From Dehalococcoidales bacterium (GTDB lineage Bacteria > Chloroflexota > Dehalococcoidia > Dehalococcoidales > BS750m-G39): 55,374 nt of DNA. Position numbers and translations under genes: made by a program. Under the pieces are notes generated by a model that was given only the letters and a program-made list of their open reading frames with translations, did not search any database and was not told where the DNA came from. The stretch covers positions 1 through 55,374 of the forward strand of contig JALHSZ010000044.1 of assembly GCA_022865485.1 (NCBI GenBank). The letters are read 5' to 3'. Shown here in pieces: positions 24,522 through 32,826 of the stretch (the stretch's first letter is position 1; each line of letters starts with the position of its first letter).

Positions 24522-26276
24522 TTACAGCTTCAATTCCAGGCTGCGGCTGGCTATAATCCCTTTTAATTTCTGCTTGAAGTCGGCAAAGGGCTGGGCGTTG
24601 ACCTGCTCACCGCTGCGCAGGCGGACGGAAACGGTGGCATCGGCAACCTCCCTGTCCCCGACGACCAGCATGTAGGGCACCTTCTCTAATTGCGCCTTCC
24701 GTATTTTCATGTTCACCGTCTCCGAGCGGGCGTCCACCACCCCCCGCACCCCCTCGCTCCTGAGCTCGGCTTCCAGCTTGCGGGCGTATTCCAGGTGGCG
24801 GTCGGCGATGGGTATCACCACCGCCTGCACGGGCGCCAGCCAGACGGGGAAAGCCCCCCCATAATGCTCGATGAGCGAAGCCAGGAAGCGCTCCATGCTC
24901 CCCAGCACGGTGCGGTGCACCATAGCCACCATGTGCTCCTGCCCATCCTCGCCGACGTAGTTAACATCGAAACGCTGTGGCAGGTTAAAATCGACCTGTA
25001 TGGTCGGCCCCTGCCACCCCCGCCCCACCGCGTCCTCGAACTTTATATCTATCTTGGGCCCGTAGAAGACGCCCTCTCCGGGGTCTATTTCATAAGCGAG
25101 CGTCTGCCGTTCCAGCGCGCGAGCCAGAGTATCGGTGGCTTCTTCCCAGACCTTGGTATCTCCGGCATACTTCTCGGGTCGGGTGGAAAGATAGATACTG
25201 TAATTGCTGAAGCCGAAGGTGTCCACCATGAACAGCGCCAGGTCGAGCACCCCCGCCACCTCGTCCTCCAGCTGGTCGAAGCGGCAAAAGATATGCGCGT
25301 CGTCCTGGGTAAAGCCCCTCACCCGCGAGAGTCCGTGCAGCACCCCCGAGCGCTCGTAGCGATAGACCGTCCCCAGCTCGGCGTAGCGCAGCGGCAGTTC
25401 GCGGTAGCTGCGCTGGCTGGTCTTATATATCAGGATGTGCCCGATGCAGTTCATCGGTTTAATTACGTATTCCTGCCCCTCGACATCTATGGGGTCGTAC
25501 ATGTTCTCGCGGTAAAAGTTCCAGTGCCCGCTCGTCTTCCACAGGTCCAGCTTGCCGATGTGGGGTGTATATACCAGGTCGTAGCCCCGCTTGAAGTGCT
25601 CGTCCTTCCAGAAGTCCTCGATGACGCGCCGTATAGTGGCTCCCTTGGGGTGCCAGTGCACCAGCCCCGGACCAGCTTCTTCGTGGATGCTGAAGAGGTC
25701 CAACTCCTTGCCCAGCTTGCGGTGGTCGCGCCGGGCCGCCTCCTCCAGGTTTTTCAGGTAATCGGCTAGGGCTTGCTCGGTAGCGAAGCCGACGCCGTAG
25801 ACTCTCTGCAGCATGGGATTATGCTCGTCCCCCCGCCAGTAAGCCCCGGCGATGCTCACCAGCTTAAAGGCTTTAAGCTCCCCCGTGGAAGCCACGTGAG
25901 GCCCCCGGCACAAATCGACGAACGAGCCCTGCCGGTAGACGCCCACCTTTTCATCGGCTATTTCTTCGATTAGCTCCAGCTTATAGGGCTGTTTGGCGAA
26001 TAGAGAGCGGGCGTCTTTCTTGCTTAACTCCTTCCTGGTGAAAGGCAGGTCGGCGGCGACCAGCTCCTTCATCTTTGCTTCGATAACGGGCAGGTCGTCC
26101 GGTGTCAAGGGTCGGGGCAAGTCGAAATCGTAGTAAAAGCCGTCCTGCGTGGCGGGCCCGATGCCGAACCTGGCGTCGGGGAACATAGAAAGCACCGCCT
26201 CCGCCAAGACATGAGAGGCGGAGTGGCGCATTATCTCCAGACTATCGTCTTTTTGAGGTTTTTTAGCGGGAACCAT
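24522..26276 (-). CDS. thrS: Threonyl-tRNA synthetase without the TGS domain
   Basis: ThrS charges tRNA-Thr. The 584 residues begin directly at the editing (N2) domain: 'MRHSASHVLAEAVLSMFP' and the 'HVASTGELKAFKL' zinc-type editing motif. The catalytic core follows with 'MNCIGHILIYK' (zinc Cys), 'YRYERSGVLHGLSRVRGFTQDDAHIFC' region and 'MVHRTVLGSMERF', then the anticodon domain. The N-terminal TGS domain of E. coli ThrS is missing. ATG 26276 lies 9 bases after TATAAT, so the message is nearly leaderless. infC follows after about 60 bases. Confidence 0.96.
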   Translation of the reverse strand: MVPAKKPQKDDSLEIMRHSASHVLAEAVLSMFPDARFGIGPATQDGFYYDFDLPRPLTPDDLPVIEAKMKELVAADLPFTRKELSKKDARSLFAKQPYKLELIEEIADEKVGVYRQGSFVDLCRGPHVASTGELKAFKLVSIAGAYWRGDEHNPMLQRVYGVGFATEQALADYLKNLEEAARRDHRKLGKELDLFSIHEEAGPGLVHWHPKGATIRRVIEDFWKDEHFKRGYDLVYTPHIGKLDLWKTSGHWNFYRENMYDPIDVEGQEYVIKPMNCIGHILIYKTSQRSYRELPLRYAELGTVYRYERSGVLHGLSRVRGFTQDDAHIFCRFDQLEDEVAGVLDLALFMVDTFGFSNYSIYLSTRPEKYAGDTKVWEEATDTLARALERQTLAYEIDPGEGVFYGPKIDIKFEDAVGRGWQGPTIQVDFNLPQRFDVNYVGEDGQEHMVAMVHRTVLGSMERFLASLIEHYGGAFPVWLAPVQAVVIPIADRHLEYARKLEAELRSEGVRGVVDARSETVNMKIRKAQLEKVPYMLVVGDREVADATVSVRLRSGEQVNAQPFADFKQKLKGIIASRSLELKL

Positions 26277-26285
26277 AGCTGTTTG

Positions 26286-26315
26286 ATTATATCAGCTACA
26301 AGGCTATATGTGCAA
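26286..26315 (-). promoter_or_regulatory. Promoter of thrS
   Basis: TTGCAC at 26315-26310 and TATAAT at 26291-26286 have 18-base spacing. The predicted transcript starts within about 3 bases of the ATG. Confidence 0.65.
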
Positions 26316-26334
26316 TTGAGAGCACAGCGTATTA

Positions 26335-26373
26335 ACTATGGTCTAGCGGAAGGACTATGGACTAGCGGATAGG
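26335..26373. repeat. Short tandem repeat, period about 19 bases
   Basis: ACTATGGTCTAGCGGAAGG (26335-26353) is followed by ACTATGGACTAGCGGATAGG (26354-26373). It lies between the metV-like gene and the thrS promoter; no function is evident. Confidence 0.7.
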
Positions 26374-26389
26374 CTAGGGACAGCGATAA

Positions 26390-27031
26390 TTAAGGGGCTA
26401 CCTTCCAGCCCTTCTTCTGGTAGTTGCGCGGCGGGCGGAACTCCTTGAGGCGGTCGAGCTGCCCCAGCTTCTCCAGCCGCTTGTAGATAAGCTCCCAGGC
26501 GCAGTCCCTCTCCGGGTCCATCTCGCACTTGCCCTCCCGGGCGCCGCCGCAGGCGCCGTTGAGCAATCCCTTGGCACAGCGGGTAATCGGGCAGACGGCA
26601 CCGGTCAGGGCCAGAACGCAGTCCCCGCAGGAAGAGCAGCTGTCGAATATGGCGCCCCCCTCCCTATCGTCGATGCCCACGAAGTGGGAGTTCTGGGCGG
26701 GAATGACGGGCAGGTCGGGGAAAACATCGGCTACCGTCTGCGGCCCCGCCCCGCAGGCGAGGGAGAGCACGGCGTCAATATCGTCCACGTATGGCTTTAT
26801 GGTCGATTTAGTCAGCACGGTATCGCACTGCTTGACCACCGAGGTCAGCTTAAACTGGAACTCCTTACCCTTCAGTTTGCCCGCCAGCTCCAGCAACTGC
26901 TTTAAGGTCTTGACTTCCCTCATCCCCCGCGGCGGCTGGGTGCAGCCGTCGCAGCCGGCGATTAAAATCTTGCGGTAAGAAGATATTGAATCCAGGATTT
27001 CGTCCAGAGGCTTCAGTACGGTTACAATCAT
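26390..27031 (-). CDS. metV: MetV-like zinc/iron-sulfur protein (methylene-THF reductase C-terminal-like domain)
   Basis: The 213 residues contain 'LIAGCDGCTQPPRGG'-like motif near residue 25 and a cysteine cluster 'DSCSSCGDCVLALTGAVCPITRCAKGLLNG' from about residue 130, ending 'GPCGG'-like 'GACGGAREGKCE'. This is the MetV family, which partners MetF in the methyl branch of the Wood-Ljungdahl pathway (known from acetogens). No metF is in the window. Its ATG overlaps the stop of the upstream MvhD-like gene (ATGA), so the two proteins are made together and probably interact. Confidence 0.85.
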   Translation of the reverse strand: MIVTVLKPLDEILDSISSYRKILIAGCDGCTQPPRGMREVKTLKQLLELAGKLKGKEFQFKLTSVVKQCDTVLTKSTIKPYVDDIDAVLSLACGAGPQTVADVFPDLPVIPAQNSHFVGIDDREGGAIFDSCSSCGDCVLALTGAVCPITRCAKGLLNGACGGAREGKCEMDPERDCAWELIYKRLEKLGQLDRLKEFRPPRNYQKKGWKVAP

Positions 27032-28194
27032 TGGCTCTTCCCCTTCGCACCGATAGTTTCTATTATCAGGCGGAACTGCCGGATGGCTTCTTCCGCCTGT
27101 CCTTCATAGCGCGGCGACACCGAGCCGAAGCCCAGCCTCTCCCCCAACCCTATCTGTTCCAGCTGCCCCTTGATTTTAGCCACCACGTGCTCGGCTTTGG
27201 CGCTCACCCCCTCCTGCTTGCAGTCGTCCTTGGAGCAGGCAATCACCATAACCCCGTCGGCGCCGCTCTGTAAAGCCTCCAGGATGTGCACGGCTTCAAT
27301 CCGCCCCGAGCAGGGCAAATCTATAGTGCGCACGTTGGGGCTAACATCCCCGTTCAAGGGCGGATAGACCGCCCACTGGCAGCGGAAGACGAGGAGCTTG
27401 GGCGGCTTCATCTCGGCGATTAGTTGCGGCAGCAGGTTTGAGATTCTATCCCTCTCCCAGTTCTCCAGGTCGAGGGCGAAAGCGGGGCAGAGGGCAACGC
27501 ATAGGCCGCACCCACGGCAGGCATCCAGGTCGAAACTTATCCCCCCCACACTCTCCAGCTTGGGGGCGCCATAGGGGCAATAGAAGACGCAGTTGCCGCA
27601 GGCAATACAGAGGTCTTTATCCACCTTCACCTTCAGGCTGTTGCGCTGCATGGTTATCGCATCCTTGCCGTAGCCCAGCTGCTCCAGCATGCGGTTGAGG
27701 ACCATAACGCGCCGCCCGGTGAGCGGGCTGCCCCGGTGAAAGCGGCAGTAGTCCTCGTCGCAGGCGAGGATATCAATCTTTTTCATCCCCTCCGCCAGCA
27801 TCGCCAGCAACAACTCCTCGGAAATGCGCCCGACACAGGGCACGGAAAGCGGAACGAAATCGCTTACCCCGAAGAGCTTACCCACCTGGCTGAAGTCGGG
27901 AGCGCTACCCTTGCACATAACGACCAGGGTGTCGCTCTTATATTTCGGCTTCACCTTCCTCAGGTAGTTGAGCAGAGAGTCGCGGTCGTAGTAGATGGTA
28001 TCGATAGCCCGGGCCGGGCAGGCCGAGGCGCAGATACCGCAGACCTGGCACTTCTCTATATCCAGGATGATTTTTTTGTTCTCGTGGTCTTGGCTTATGG
28101 CGTCGTAGGGGCAAAGAGAGCCGCAGATAGAGCAGCGGCTGCAATAGTCCTCGTTGATATTAACGGCTGGCTTGGCTTCGGCGACCTGCGTCAA
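27028..28194 (-). CDS. Fused ferredoxin/MvhD-type electron-transfer protein with two MvhD domains
   Basis: The 388 residues alternate two ferredoxin modules and two MvhD-like (hydrogenase iron-sulfur subunit) domains: 2x[4Fe-4S] at about 15-65 ('CSRCSICGSLCP', 'CQVCGICASACP'), MvhD at about 85-185 ('VPCVGRISEELLLAML', 'CDEDYCRFHRG'), 2x[4Fe-4S] at about 190-245, and MvhD at about 260-365 ('LPCSGRIEAVHILEAL', 'CSKDDC'). MvhD passes electrons to Hdr or MetFV complexes in other anaerobes. The start is TTG 28194 behind AAAGGGGGA. It is coupled to metV, suggesting electron delivery to methylene-THF reductase. Confidence 0.85.
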   Translation of the reverse strand: MTQVAEAKPAVNINEDYCSRCSICGSLCPYDAISQDHENKKIILDIEKCQVCGICASACPARAIDTIYYDRDSLLNYLRKVKPKYKSDTLVVMCKGSAPDFSQVGKLFGVSDFVPLSVPCVGRISEELLLAMLAEGMKKIDILACDEDYCRFHRGSPLTGRRVMVLNRMLEQLGYGKDAITMQRNSLKVKVDKDLCIACGNCVFYCPYGAPKLESVGGISFDLDACRGCGLCVALCPAFALDLENWERDRISNLLPQLIAEMKPPKLLVFRCQWAVYPPLNGDVSPNVRTIDLPCSGRIEAVHILEALQSGADGVMVIACSKDDCKQEGVSAKAEHVVAKIKGQLEQIGLGERLGFGSVSPRYEGQAEEAIRQFRLIIETIGAKGKSQ

Positions 28195-28324
28195 TATAGT
28201 CCCCCTTTCTCAATCCATCGGGCTTTCCACTAGAGGTCAGATGGTAACGACGAGGATAAAAATCGTTGGCATCAACCAATTTTAGCGTTAGACGCCCAGG
28301 CTGTCAATTACTTAGCCGCCCCCC

Positions 28325-28368
28325 TTGACAACCCCCAAACTCTATGATACACTTGTTTTAATACAAAT
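28325..28368 (+). promoter_or_regulatory. lexA promoter with candidate LexA operator
   Basis: TTGACA (28325-28330), 17 bases, TACACT (28348-28353) forms the promoter. The inverted repeat ACTTGT-N6-ACAAAT (28351-28368) overlaps the -10 end and start point, where a repressor would act. LexA repressors normally control their own gene, but this operator sequence is inferred only from symmetry. Confidence 0.6.
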
Positions 28369-28386
28369 GTTTTAAAGGAGACAACG

Positions 28387-29010
28387 ATGAGCTCGCCCAC
28401 ACGGGAGCGCATACTTAACTTCATCCGCCAGTTTCTCAACAGGAAGGGCTACGCCCCCACCGTCAGGGACATCGCCAAAGGCTGCGACATCAGCACGCCC
28501 TCCGTCGTTCAGCACCACCTCAACAAGCTTGAGACCGAAGGGCACATCCGCCGCGACCCGACTGTATTCCGCAGCATCCAGCTCACCGATCGTAAACTGG
28601 GAGCCGTCTCCCTGGTGCCCCTGCTGGGCACCATCGCTGCCGGCAAGCCGATACCCGTGCCCACCGCCGATACCTGGAATTCCGTCCCCGAGGAAACGCT
28701 CCAGCTCACCGATGAGGTCACTAGGGGCAGGAAAGGCATCTACGCCCTCAGGGTCAAGGGCTTTTCCATGATTGATGCGCTGGTCGGCGACGGCGATATC
28801 GTTCTTATCCAACAGCTGAGCGCCGTGGAAGAAGGCGAGATGGCGGCTGTCTGGCTCAAGGTAGAGCAGGAAGTAACCCTGAAAAAGGTCTACCACGAAG
28901 GCGGCCGCATCCGCCTCCAACCCGCCAATAAAGAGATGCAGCCCATGTACTACCCGACCGAAGACGTAGAGATTCAGGGCAAGGTAATCGGAGTATTACG
29001 CAAGCTATAG
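28387..29010 (+). CDS. lexA: LexA repressor
   Basis: LexA represses DNA-damage genes and self-cleaves when RecA is activated. The 207 residues have an N-terminal winged helix ('GYAPTVRDIAKGCDISTPSVVQHHLNKLE'-type, residues 20-50) and a C-terminal S24 peptidase domain. The cleavage site is Ala85-Gly86 in 'GTIAAGKP'; the catalytic pair is Ser127 ('GFSMID') and Lys166 ('VTLKK'). ATG 28387 follows AAAGGAGA. A small gene of likely SOS association follows 19 bases later. Confidence 0.96.
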   Translation: MSSPTRERILNFIRQFLNRKGYAPTVRDIAKGCDISTPSVVQHHLNKLETEGHIRRDPTVFRSIQLTDRKLGAVSLVPLLGTIAAGKPIPVPTADTWNSVPEETLQLTDEVTRGRKGIYALRVKGFSMIDALVGDGDIVLIQQLSAVEEGEMAAVWLKVEQEVTLKKVYHEGGRIRLQPANKEMQPMYYPTEDVEIQGKVIGVLRKL

Positions 29011-29029
29011 GTCAAGGGGAGATAGAGCA

Positions 29030-29284
29030 TTGGCTAAGATATTGGAGAAACCGGAAGAGCTCAAGGTCACGGTAAACGTACAGGGGACACCCTTAACCCT
29101 GGCCCGCAACGGCGACAGGCAGCGTATCACCAGCGTCTACGAAAAGTGGCGCGCCGTGGAGGAGTGGTGGGGCAAAGAGATAGCCAGAAATTACTTCCGC
29201 GTCAAGACCAACAAGGGCATGGTCTGCGATATCTATCGGGACATGCCGGGCGGCAACTGGTATCTGAGCCGCATCCACGATTAG
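29030..29284 (+). CDS. Small DUF6504-like protein next to lexA
   Basis: The 84 residues include 'VYEKWRAVEEWWGKEIARNYFRV' and end 'DMPGGNWYLSRIHD'. This W-R-x-x-x-x-W-W ... R-x-Y/F-x-V ... G-x-W-Y pattern matches a small domain (DUF6504) commonly encoded with error-prone polymerase or SOS genes; the match is from memory. The start is TTG 29030. It is cotranscribed with lexA, which fits a role in DNA damage tolerance. Confidence 0.65.
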   Translation: MAKILEKPEELKVTVNVQGTPLTLARNGDRQRITSVYEKWRAVEEWWGKEIARNYFRVKTNKGMVCDIYRDMPGGNWYLSRIHD

Positions 29285-29293
29285 ACGCATAAA

Positions 29294-29324
29294 TTGACAG
29301 CCCCGCTGGCGGTAATGGTAAACT
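29294..29324 (+). promoter_or_regulatory. Promoter of the tldD operon
   Basis: TTGACA at 29294-29299 and TAAACT at 29319-29324, with an extended TGG, have 19-base spacing. The -10 box lies 9 bases before the tldD ATG, and there is no Shine-Dalgarno sequence, so the message is likely leaderless. Confidence 0.6.
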
Positions 29325-29333
29325 GTTTATACC

Positions 29334-30707
29334 ATGACCGATATACGGGCCGTCAGCCGCCAGCTAGCCGACGCACTTAAAGGACACCGCGCCGACTATA
29401 TCGAAGCCCGCCTTGAGGAAAGCCAGCGCAGCCACATCACCTACCGCGGCAAAGAGCTGGAATCGGCGGGGCAGTCCACCGCCGTCGGCGGCAATGTCCG
29501 CGCCCTGGTCAAAGGCGGCTGGGGCTTCGTCAGCTTTAACGACCTCACCGACCTCCCCGACAGGATAGAGCGGGCGGTCAAGCAGTCGAAACTCGTCGGC
29601 AAAGAGGAGAGCCGGCTCGCGCCGGTGGAGACGGTCGTCGACACGATAGCCAACGGCAAAGACGTCCCCCTGACTATTCCGCTGGCGGAGAAAAAGAAAC
29701 TCCTCGACGAATACAACGAAATCATCTGGCGCACCCCCCACCTCCAGACTTCGGTTATCGCCTATGGCGACAGCCACAAAAAGACCATATTTTTGAACTC
29801 GGCGGGCAGCTATATCGAGCAGCCGAGGACGGATATCACCCTGCGCATCAGCGCCGTGGCCGCCGATGACGGCGAGGTGCAGCAGGCGGGCTTGAGCCTG
29901 GGCAGCCGCGGCGACTTCGGCGCCATCCGGAACCTCCACCAGCAGGTGGAAGAGACGGCGAAACACGCCGTAGCTCTTCTCTCCGCCCCCCGGCTAAAGG
30001 GCGGCGACTACACCGTAGTCTTAGACCCGGTGCTGGCGGGCGTCTTCGTCCACGAAGCCTTCGGCCACCTCTCGGAAGCCGACCACATCTACCAAAACGA
30101 GCGCCTGCGCGAAATCATGGTCCTGGGCAAGAAATTCGGCGGCAAAGAGCTTAATATTATAGACAGCGCCGCTGTCCCCGACCTGCGCGGCAGCTACAAG
30201 TACGACGACGAAGGCGTAGCAGCGACTAAGACCTACCTCATTAAGGAAGGCAAGCTGGTTGGGCGGCTCCACTCGCGGGAGACCGCCGCCAGGATGGGGG
30301 AAAAGCCTACGGGCAACGCCCGCGCCATCAACTATAGATTCCCGCCCATCGTCCGCATGACCAACACCTATATCGAGCCGGGCAAAGGCTCTTTTGAGGA
30401 GCTAATCGCCGGAATTAAGGAGGGCGTCTACGCCAAGAACTGGTTCGGCGGCACCACCAGCATGGAGATGTTCACCTTCTCCGCCGGCGAAGCCTATATG
30501 ATTCGTAACGGCAAGCTGGCCGAGATGCTGCGCCCGGTGGTGCTCACCGGCAACGTCTTCACCACCCTGAATAACATCGACGCCATCGGCAACGACCTGG
30601 ATATGAACCAGGGCGGCGGCTGCGGCAAGGGGGGGCAGATGCCCCTCCCCGTCTCCAACGGCAGCCCCCATATCAGAATCCGCCAGTGCCTGGTGGGAGG
30701 CAGCTAG
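29334..30707 (+). CDS. tldD: TldD metallopeptidase subunit
   Basis: TldD and TldE form a peptidase with a sheltered active site that trims unfolded peptides; in E. coli it matures microcin B17. The 457 residues hold the zinc motif HEAFGH at residues 240-245, and the C-terminal 'MNQGGGCGKGGQ' motif. It is the catalytic subunit. Its stop overlaps the tldE GTG start by one base. The operon continues with PAC2, HEAT and GNAT genes. Confidence 0.94.
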   Translation: MTDIRAVSRQLADALKGHRADYIEARLEESQRSHITYRGKELESAGQSTAVGGNVRALVKGGWGFVSFNDLTDLPDRIERAVKQSKLVGKEESRLAPVETVVDTIANGKDVPLTIPLAEKKKLLDEYNEIIWRTPHLQTSVIAYGDSHKKTIFLNSAGSYIEQPRTDITLRISAVAADDGEVQQAGLSLGSRGDFGAIRNLHQQVEETAKHAVALLSAPRLKGGDYTVVLDPVLAGVFVHEAFGHLSEADHIYQNERLREIMVLGKKFGGKELNIIDSAAVPDLRGSYKYDDEGVAATKTYLIKEGKLVGRLHSRETAARMGEKPTGNARAINYRFPPIVRMTNTYIEPGKGSFEELIAGIKEGVYAKNWFGGTTSMEMFTFSAGEAYMIRNGKLAEMLRPVVLTGNVFTTLNNIDAIGNDLDMNQGGGCGKGGQMPLPVSNGSPHIRIRQCLVGGS

Positions 30708-32005
30708 TGGAAAAGATATTAGCTCAAGCCAGGAAGGTAGCCGAAGAAGCCGATGTCTTTCTCGTCTCCGCCGAGGAAACCCCGGTGCAGTTCGAGGCCA
30801 ACCGCCTCAAGCACATCCAAAGCAAGCAGAGCACCAATGTCGCCCTGCGCATCATTAAGGACGGCCGGCTCGGCTACGCCACCAGCACCGACGTCGCCGA
30901 CGCCCAGAGTCTGGTGGAAAACGCCGTCGAGACCGCCAGGTTCGGCACCAGGGCAAAGTTCGAGCTCCCCTCCGCCACCCCCTACCCCAAAGTGGATACT
31001 TTCGACCCTGATGTGGAGTCCGTCTCCGTCGAGAAGATGGCTCAACTGGGCGAAGAGCTTATCGCCCTCATTACCGGGCATACGCCGGAGATTATCTGCG
31101 AGGCGCTGGTGGAGAAAGAGACTGTCGCCCTGCGGCTCATAAACTCCCGCGGCGGGCAGGCGAGCTACAAAAAGAGTATTTTTACCATAGGCGTTGTCGG
31201 CAGCCTGATTCGGGGCACCGACATGCTCTTCGTCGGCGAGGGCCAGAGCTCTGGCCACCCCCTGACCGAGGTCGGCGAGATAGCCAAGGTGGTGCTCAGG
31301 CAACTGGACTTAGCCAAGAATCAGGCGTCGGTGCCCACCAGGCAGCTGCCCGTCATCTTTACCCCCGAAGGTGTCGCCAGCGCCTTAATCTCCCCCCTGA
31401 TGACGGCTTTCAACGGCAAGACCGTGCTCGAAGGCGCCTCCCCAGTAGGCAAGAAACTGGGTAAGCAGGTGTTCGATAGTAAGCTCTCGCTCTGGGACGA
31501 CCCGACTATAGCCTACCGCCCCTACAGCCGCCCCTGCGACGACGAAGGCGTCCCCAGCCGACGCACGCCCTTGATTGAGAAGGGAGTGGTGGCTAATTTT
31601 CTCTATGATTTGCAGACCGCCGCTTTAGCCAAGACCAAAAGCACCGGCAGCGCCAGCCGCGGTGGCGGACTCCCCCTCCCCTCCCCCAGCACCCTGGTCA
31701 TCGCCCCGGGCAAAGCCAGCTTTGATGATATGGTAAGCGACATTAAGGAAGGTCTGGTCATCGAGCAGCTCATGGGCGCCGAGCAGGGCAATATCCTCGG
31801 CGGCGACTTCAGCGGCAATGTCCTCTTAGGTTATAAGGTGGAAAGTGGTAAAATAGTAGGTAGGGTAAAGAACACCATGGTATCGGGCAATGTCTATCAG
31901 CTTCTCAAGGAGATTAGCGCTATCGGCAGCCAGCCCAAGTGGGTCAGCGGCGTAATCAACACCCCACCCCTCTACTGCCCCCGCCTGTCGGTGGCAAGCA
32001 AATAG
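30707..32005 (+). CDS. tldE: TldE/PmbA partner subunit
   Basis: The 432-residue PmbA_TldD family protein lacks the HExxxH motif seen in TldD and is the non-catalytic partner. 'FTPEGVASALISPLMTAFNGK' and the C-terminal 'TMVSGNVYQLLKEISAIG' are typical. I place the start at GTG 30707, which overlaps the tldD stop and has GGGAGG just upstream. Confidence 0.92.
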   Translation: MEKILAQARKVAEEADVFLVSAEETPVQFEANRLKHIQSKQSTNVALRIIKDGRLGYATSTDVADAQSLVENAVETARFGTRAKFELPSATPYPKVDTFDPDVESVSVEKMAQLGEELIALITGHTPEIICEALVEKETVALRLINSRGGQASYKKSIFTIGVVGSLIRGTDMLFVGEGQSSGHPLTEVGEIAKVVLRQLDLAKNQASVPTRQLPVIFTPEGVASALISPLMTAFNGKTVLEGASPVGKKLGKQVFDSKLSLWDDPTIAYRPYSRPCDDEGVPSRRTPLIEKGVVANFLYDLQTAALAKTKSTGSASRGGGLPLPSPSTLVIAPGKASFDDMVSDIKEGLVIEQLMGAEQGNILGGDFSGNVLLGYKVESGKIVGRVKNTMVSGNVYQLLKEISAIGSQPKWVSGVINTPPLYCPRLSVASK

Positions 32006-32015
32006 AGACGATAAA

Positions 32016-32819
32016 ATGAAAAGCCCAATCAAACTATACGCCCGCCCCAAGCTCAAATCGCCGGTCATGCTCGCCTCCTGGCCCGGCATCGGCGATGTCT
32101 CCCTCATCGTCGCCACCTACCTCAGGAAAAAGCTCGACTTCAAAGAGCTGGGCGAATTCGAACCCTCCTACTTCTTCGACGCCATCGGGGTGGTGGCCAA
32201 AGACAACGTCATCGAAGCCCCCCAGTTCCCCGAGAGCCGCTTCTACTACTGGAAAAACCCGGGCGAGGGGAGCGATATCATACTCTTCATCGGCGAAGAC
32301 CAGCCCATCACCAAGGGCTATGAGCTGGCTAACTGTGTCCTCGATGTCGGGGTAAGGTTCCAGGCAAAGCGCATATACACCTGCGCCGCCGCCCTGAGCC
32401 GCATCCACCACACCGAGCAACCCCGGGTATGGGGCGTCGTCACCAGCCCGCACATGGCGGCAGAGCTGGATAAATACGAGCTGGTGCAGCGGGGTAACCT
32501 CCAGATTGCGGGCCTAAACGGTCTGCTGCTCGGCGTTACCAAGGAAAGAGGCATCGAGGGCATCTGCCTTCTCGGCGAGGTGCCCATGCACGCCACCCGC
32601 ATCCAGAACCCGGTGGCGGCGCTGGCGGTGCTCCAGGTGCTGACCAAAATGCTGGATATAGAGGTCGACATGGGCGAGCTTACCCAGATTGCCAACGAAG
32701 CCGCCGACAGGCTCAAGCAGATCGCCGCCGAAGCGATGGGAGAATACATAGATAATTTCACCCGCCCCATCTGGGAATACGGCGAAGAAGAATACGACGA
32801 AGAAGAGGAGGAAGACTAG
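32016..32819 (+). CDS. PAC2 family protein
   Basis: The 267 residues match the PAC2 fold (proteasome assembly chaperone 2-like): 'MLASWPGIGDVSLIVATYL' near the N-terminus, 'LFIGEDQPITKGYELANCVLD', and 'GLNGLLLG..RGIEGICLLGEVP'. Bacterial members have no defined function; some archaeal and actinobacterial ones occur near proteasome genes, but none is visible here. The last 20 residues are almost all Asp/Glu. It lies 10 bases after tldE and 7 before the HEAT gene. Confidence 0.88.
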   Translation: MKSPIKLYARPKLKSPVMLASWPGIGDVSLIVATYLRKKLDFKELGEFEPSYFFDAIGVVAKDNVIEAPQFPESRFYYWKNPGEGSDIILFIGEDQPITKGYELANCVLDVGVRFQAKRIYTCAAALSRIHHTEQPRVWGVVTSPHMAAELDKYELVQRGNLQIAGLNGLLLGVTKERGIEGICLLGEVPMHATRIQNPVAALAVLQVLTKMLDIEVDMGELTQIANEAADRLKQIAAEAMGEYIDNFTRPIWEYGEEEYDEEEEED

Positions 32820-32826
32820 GCAAGAT

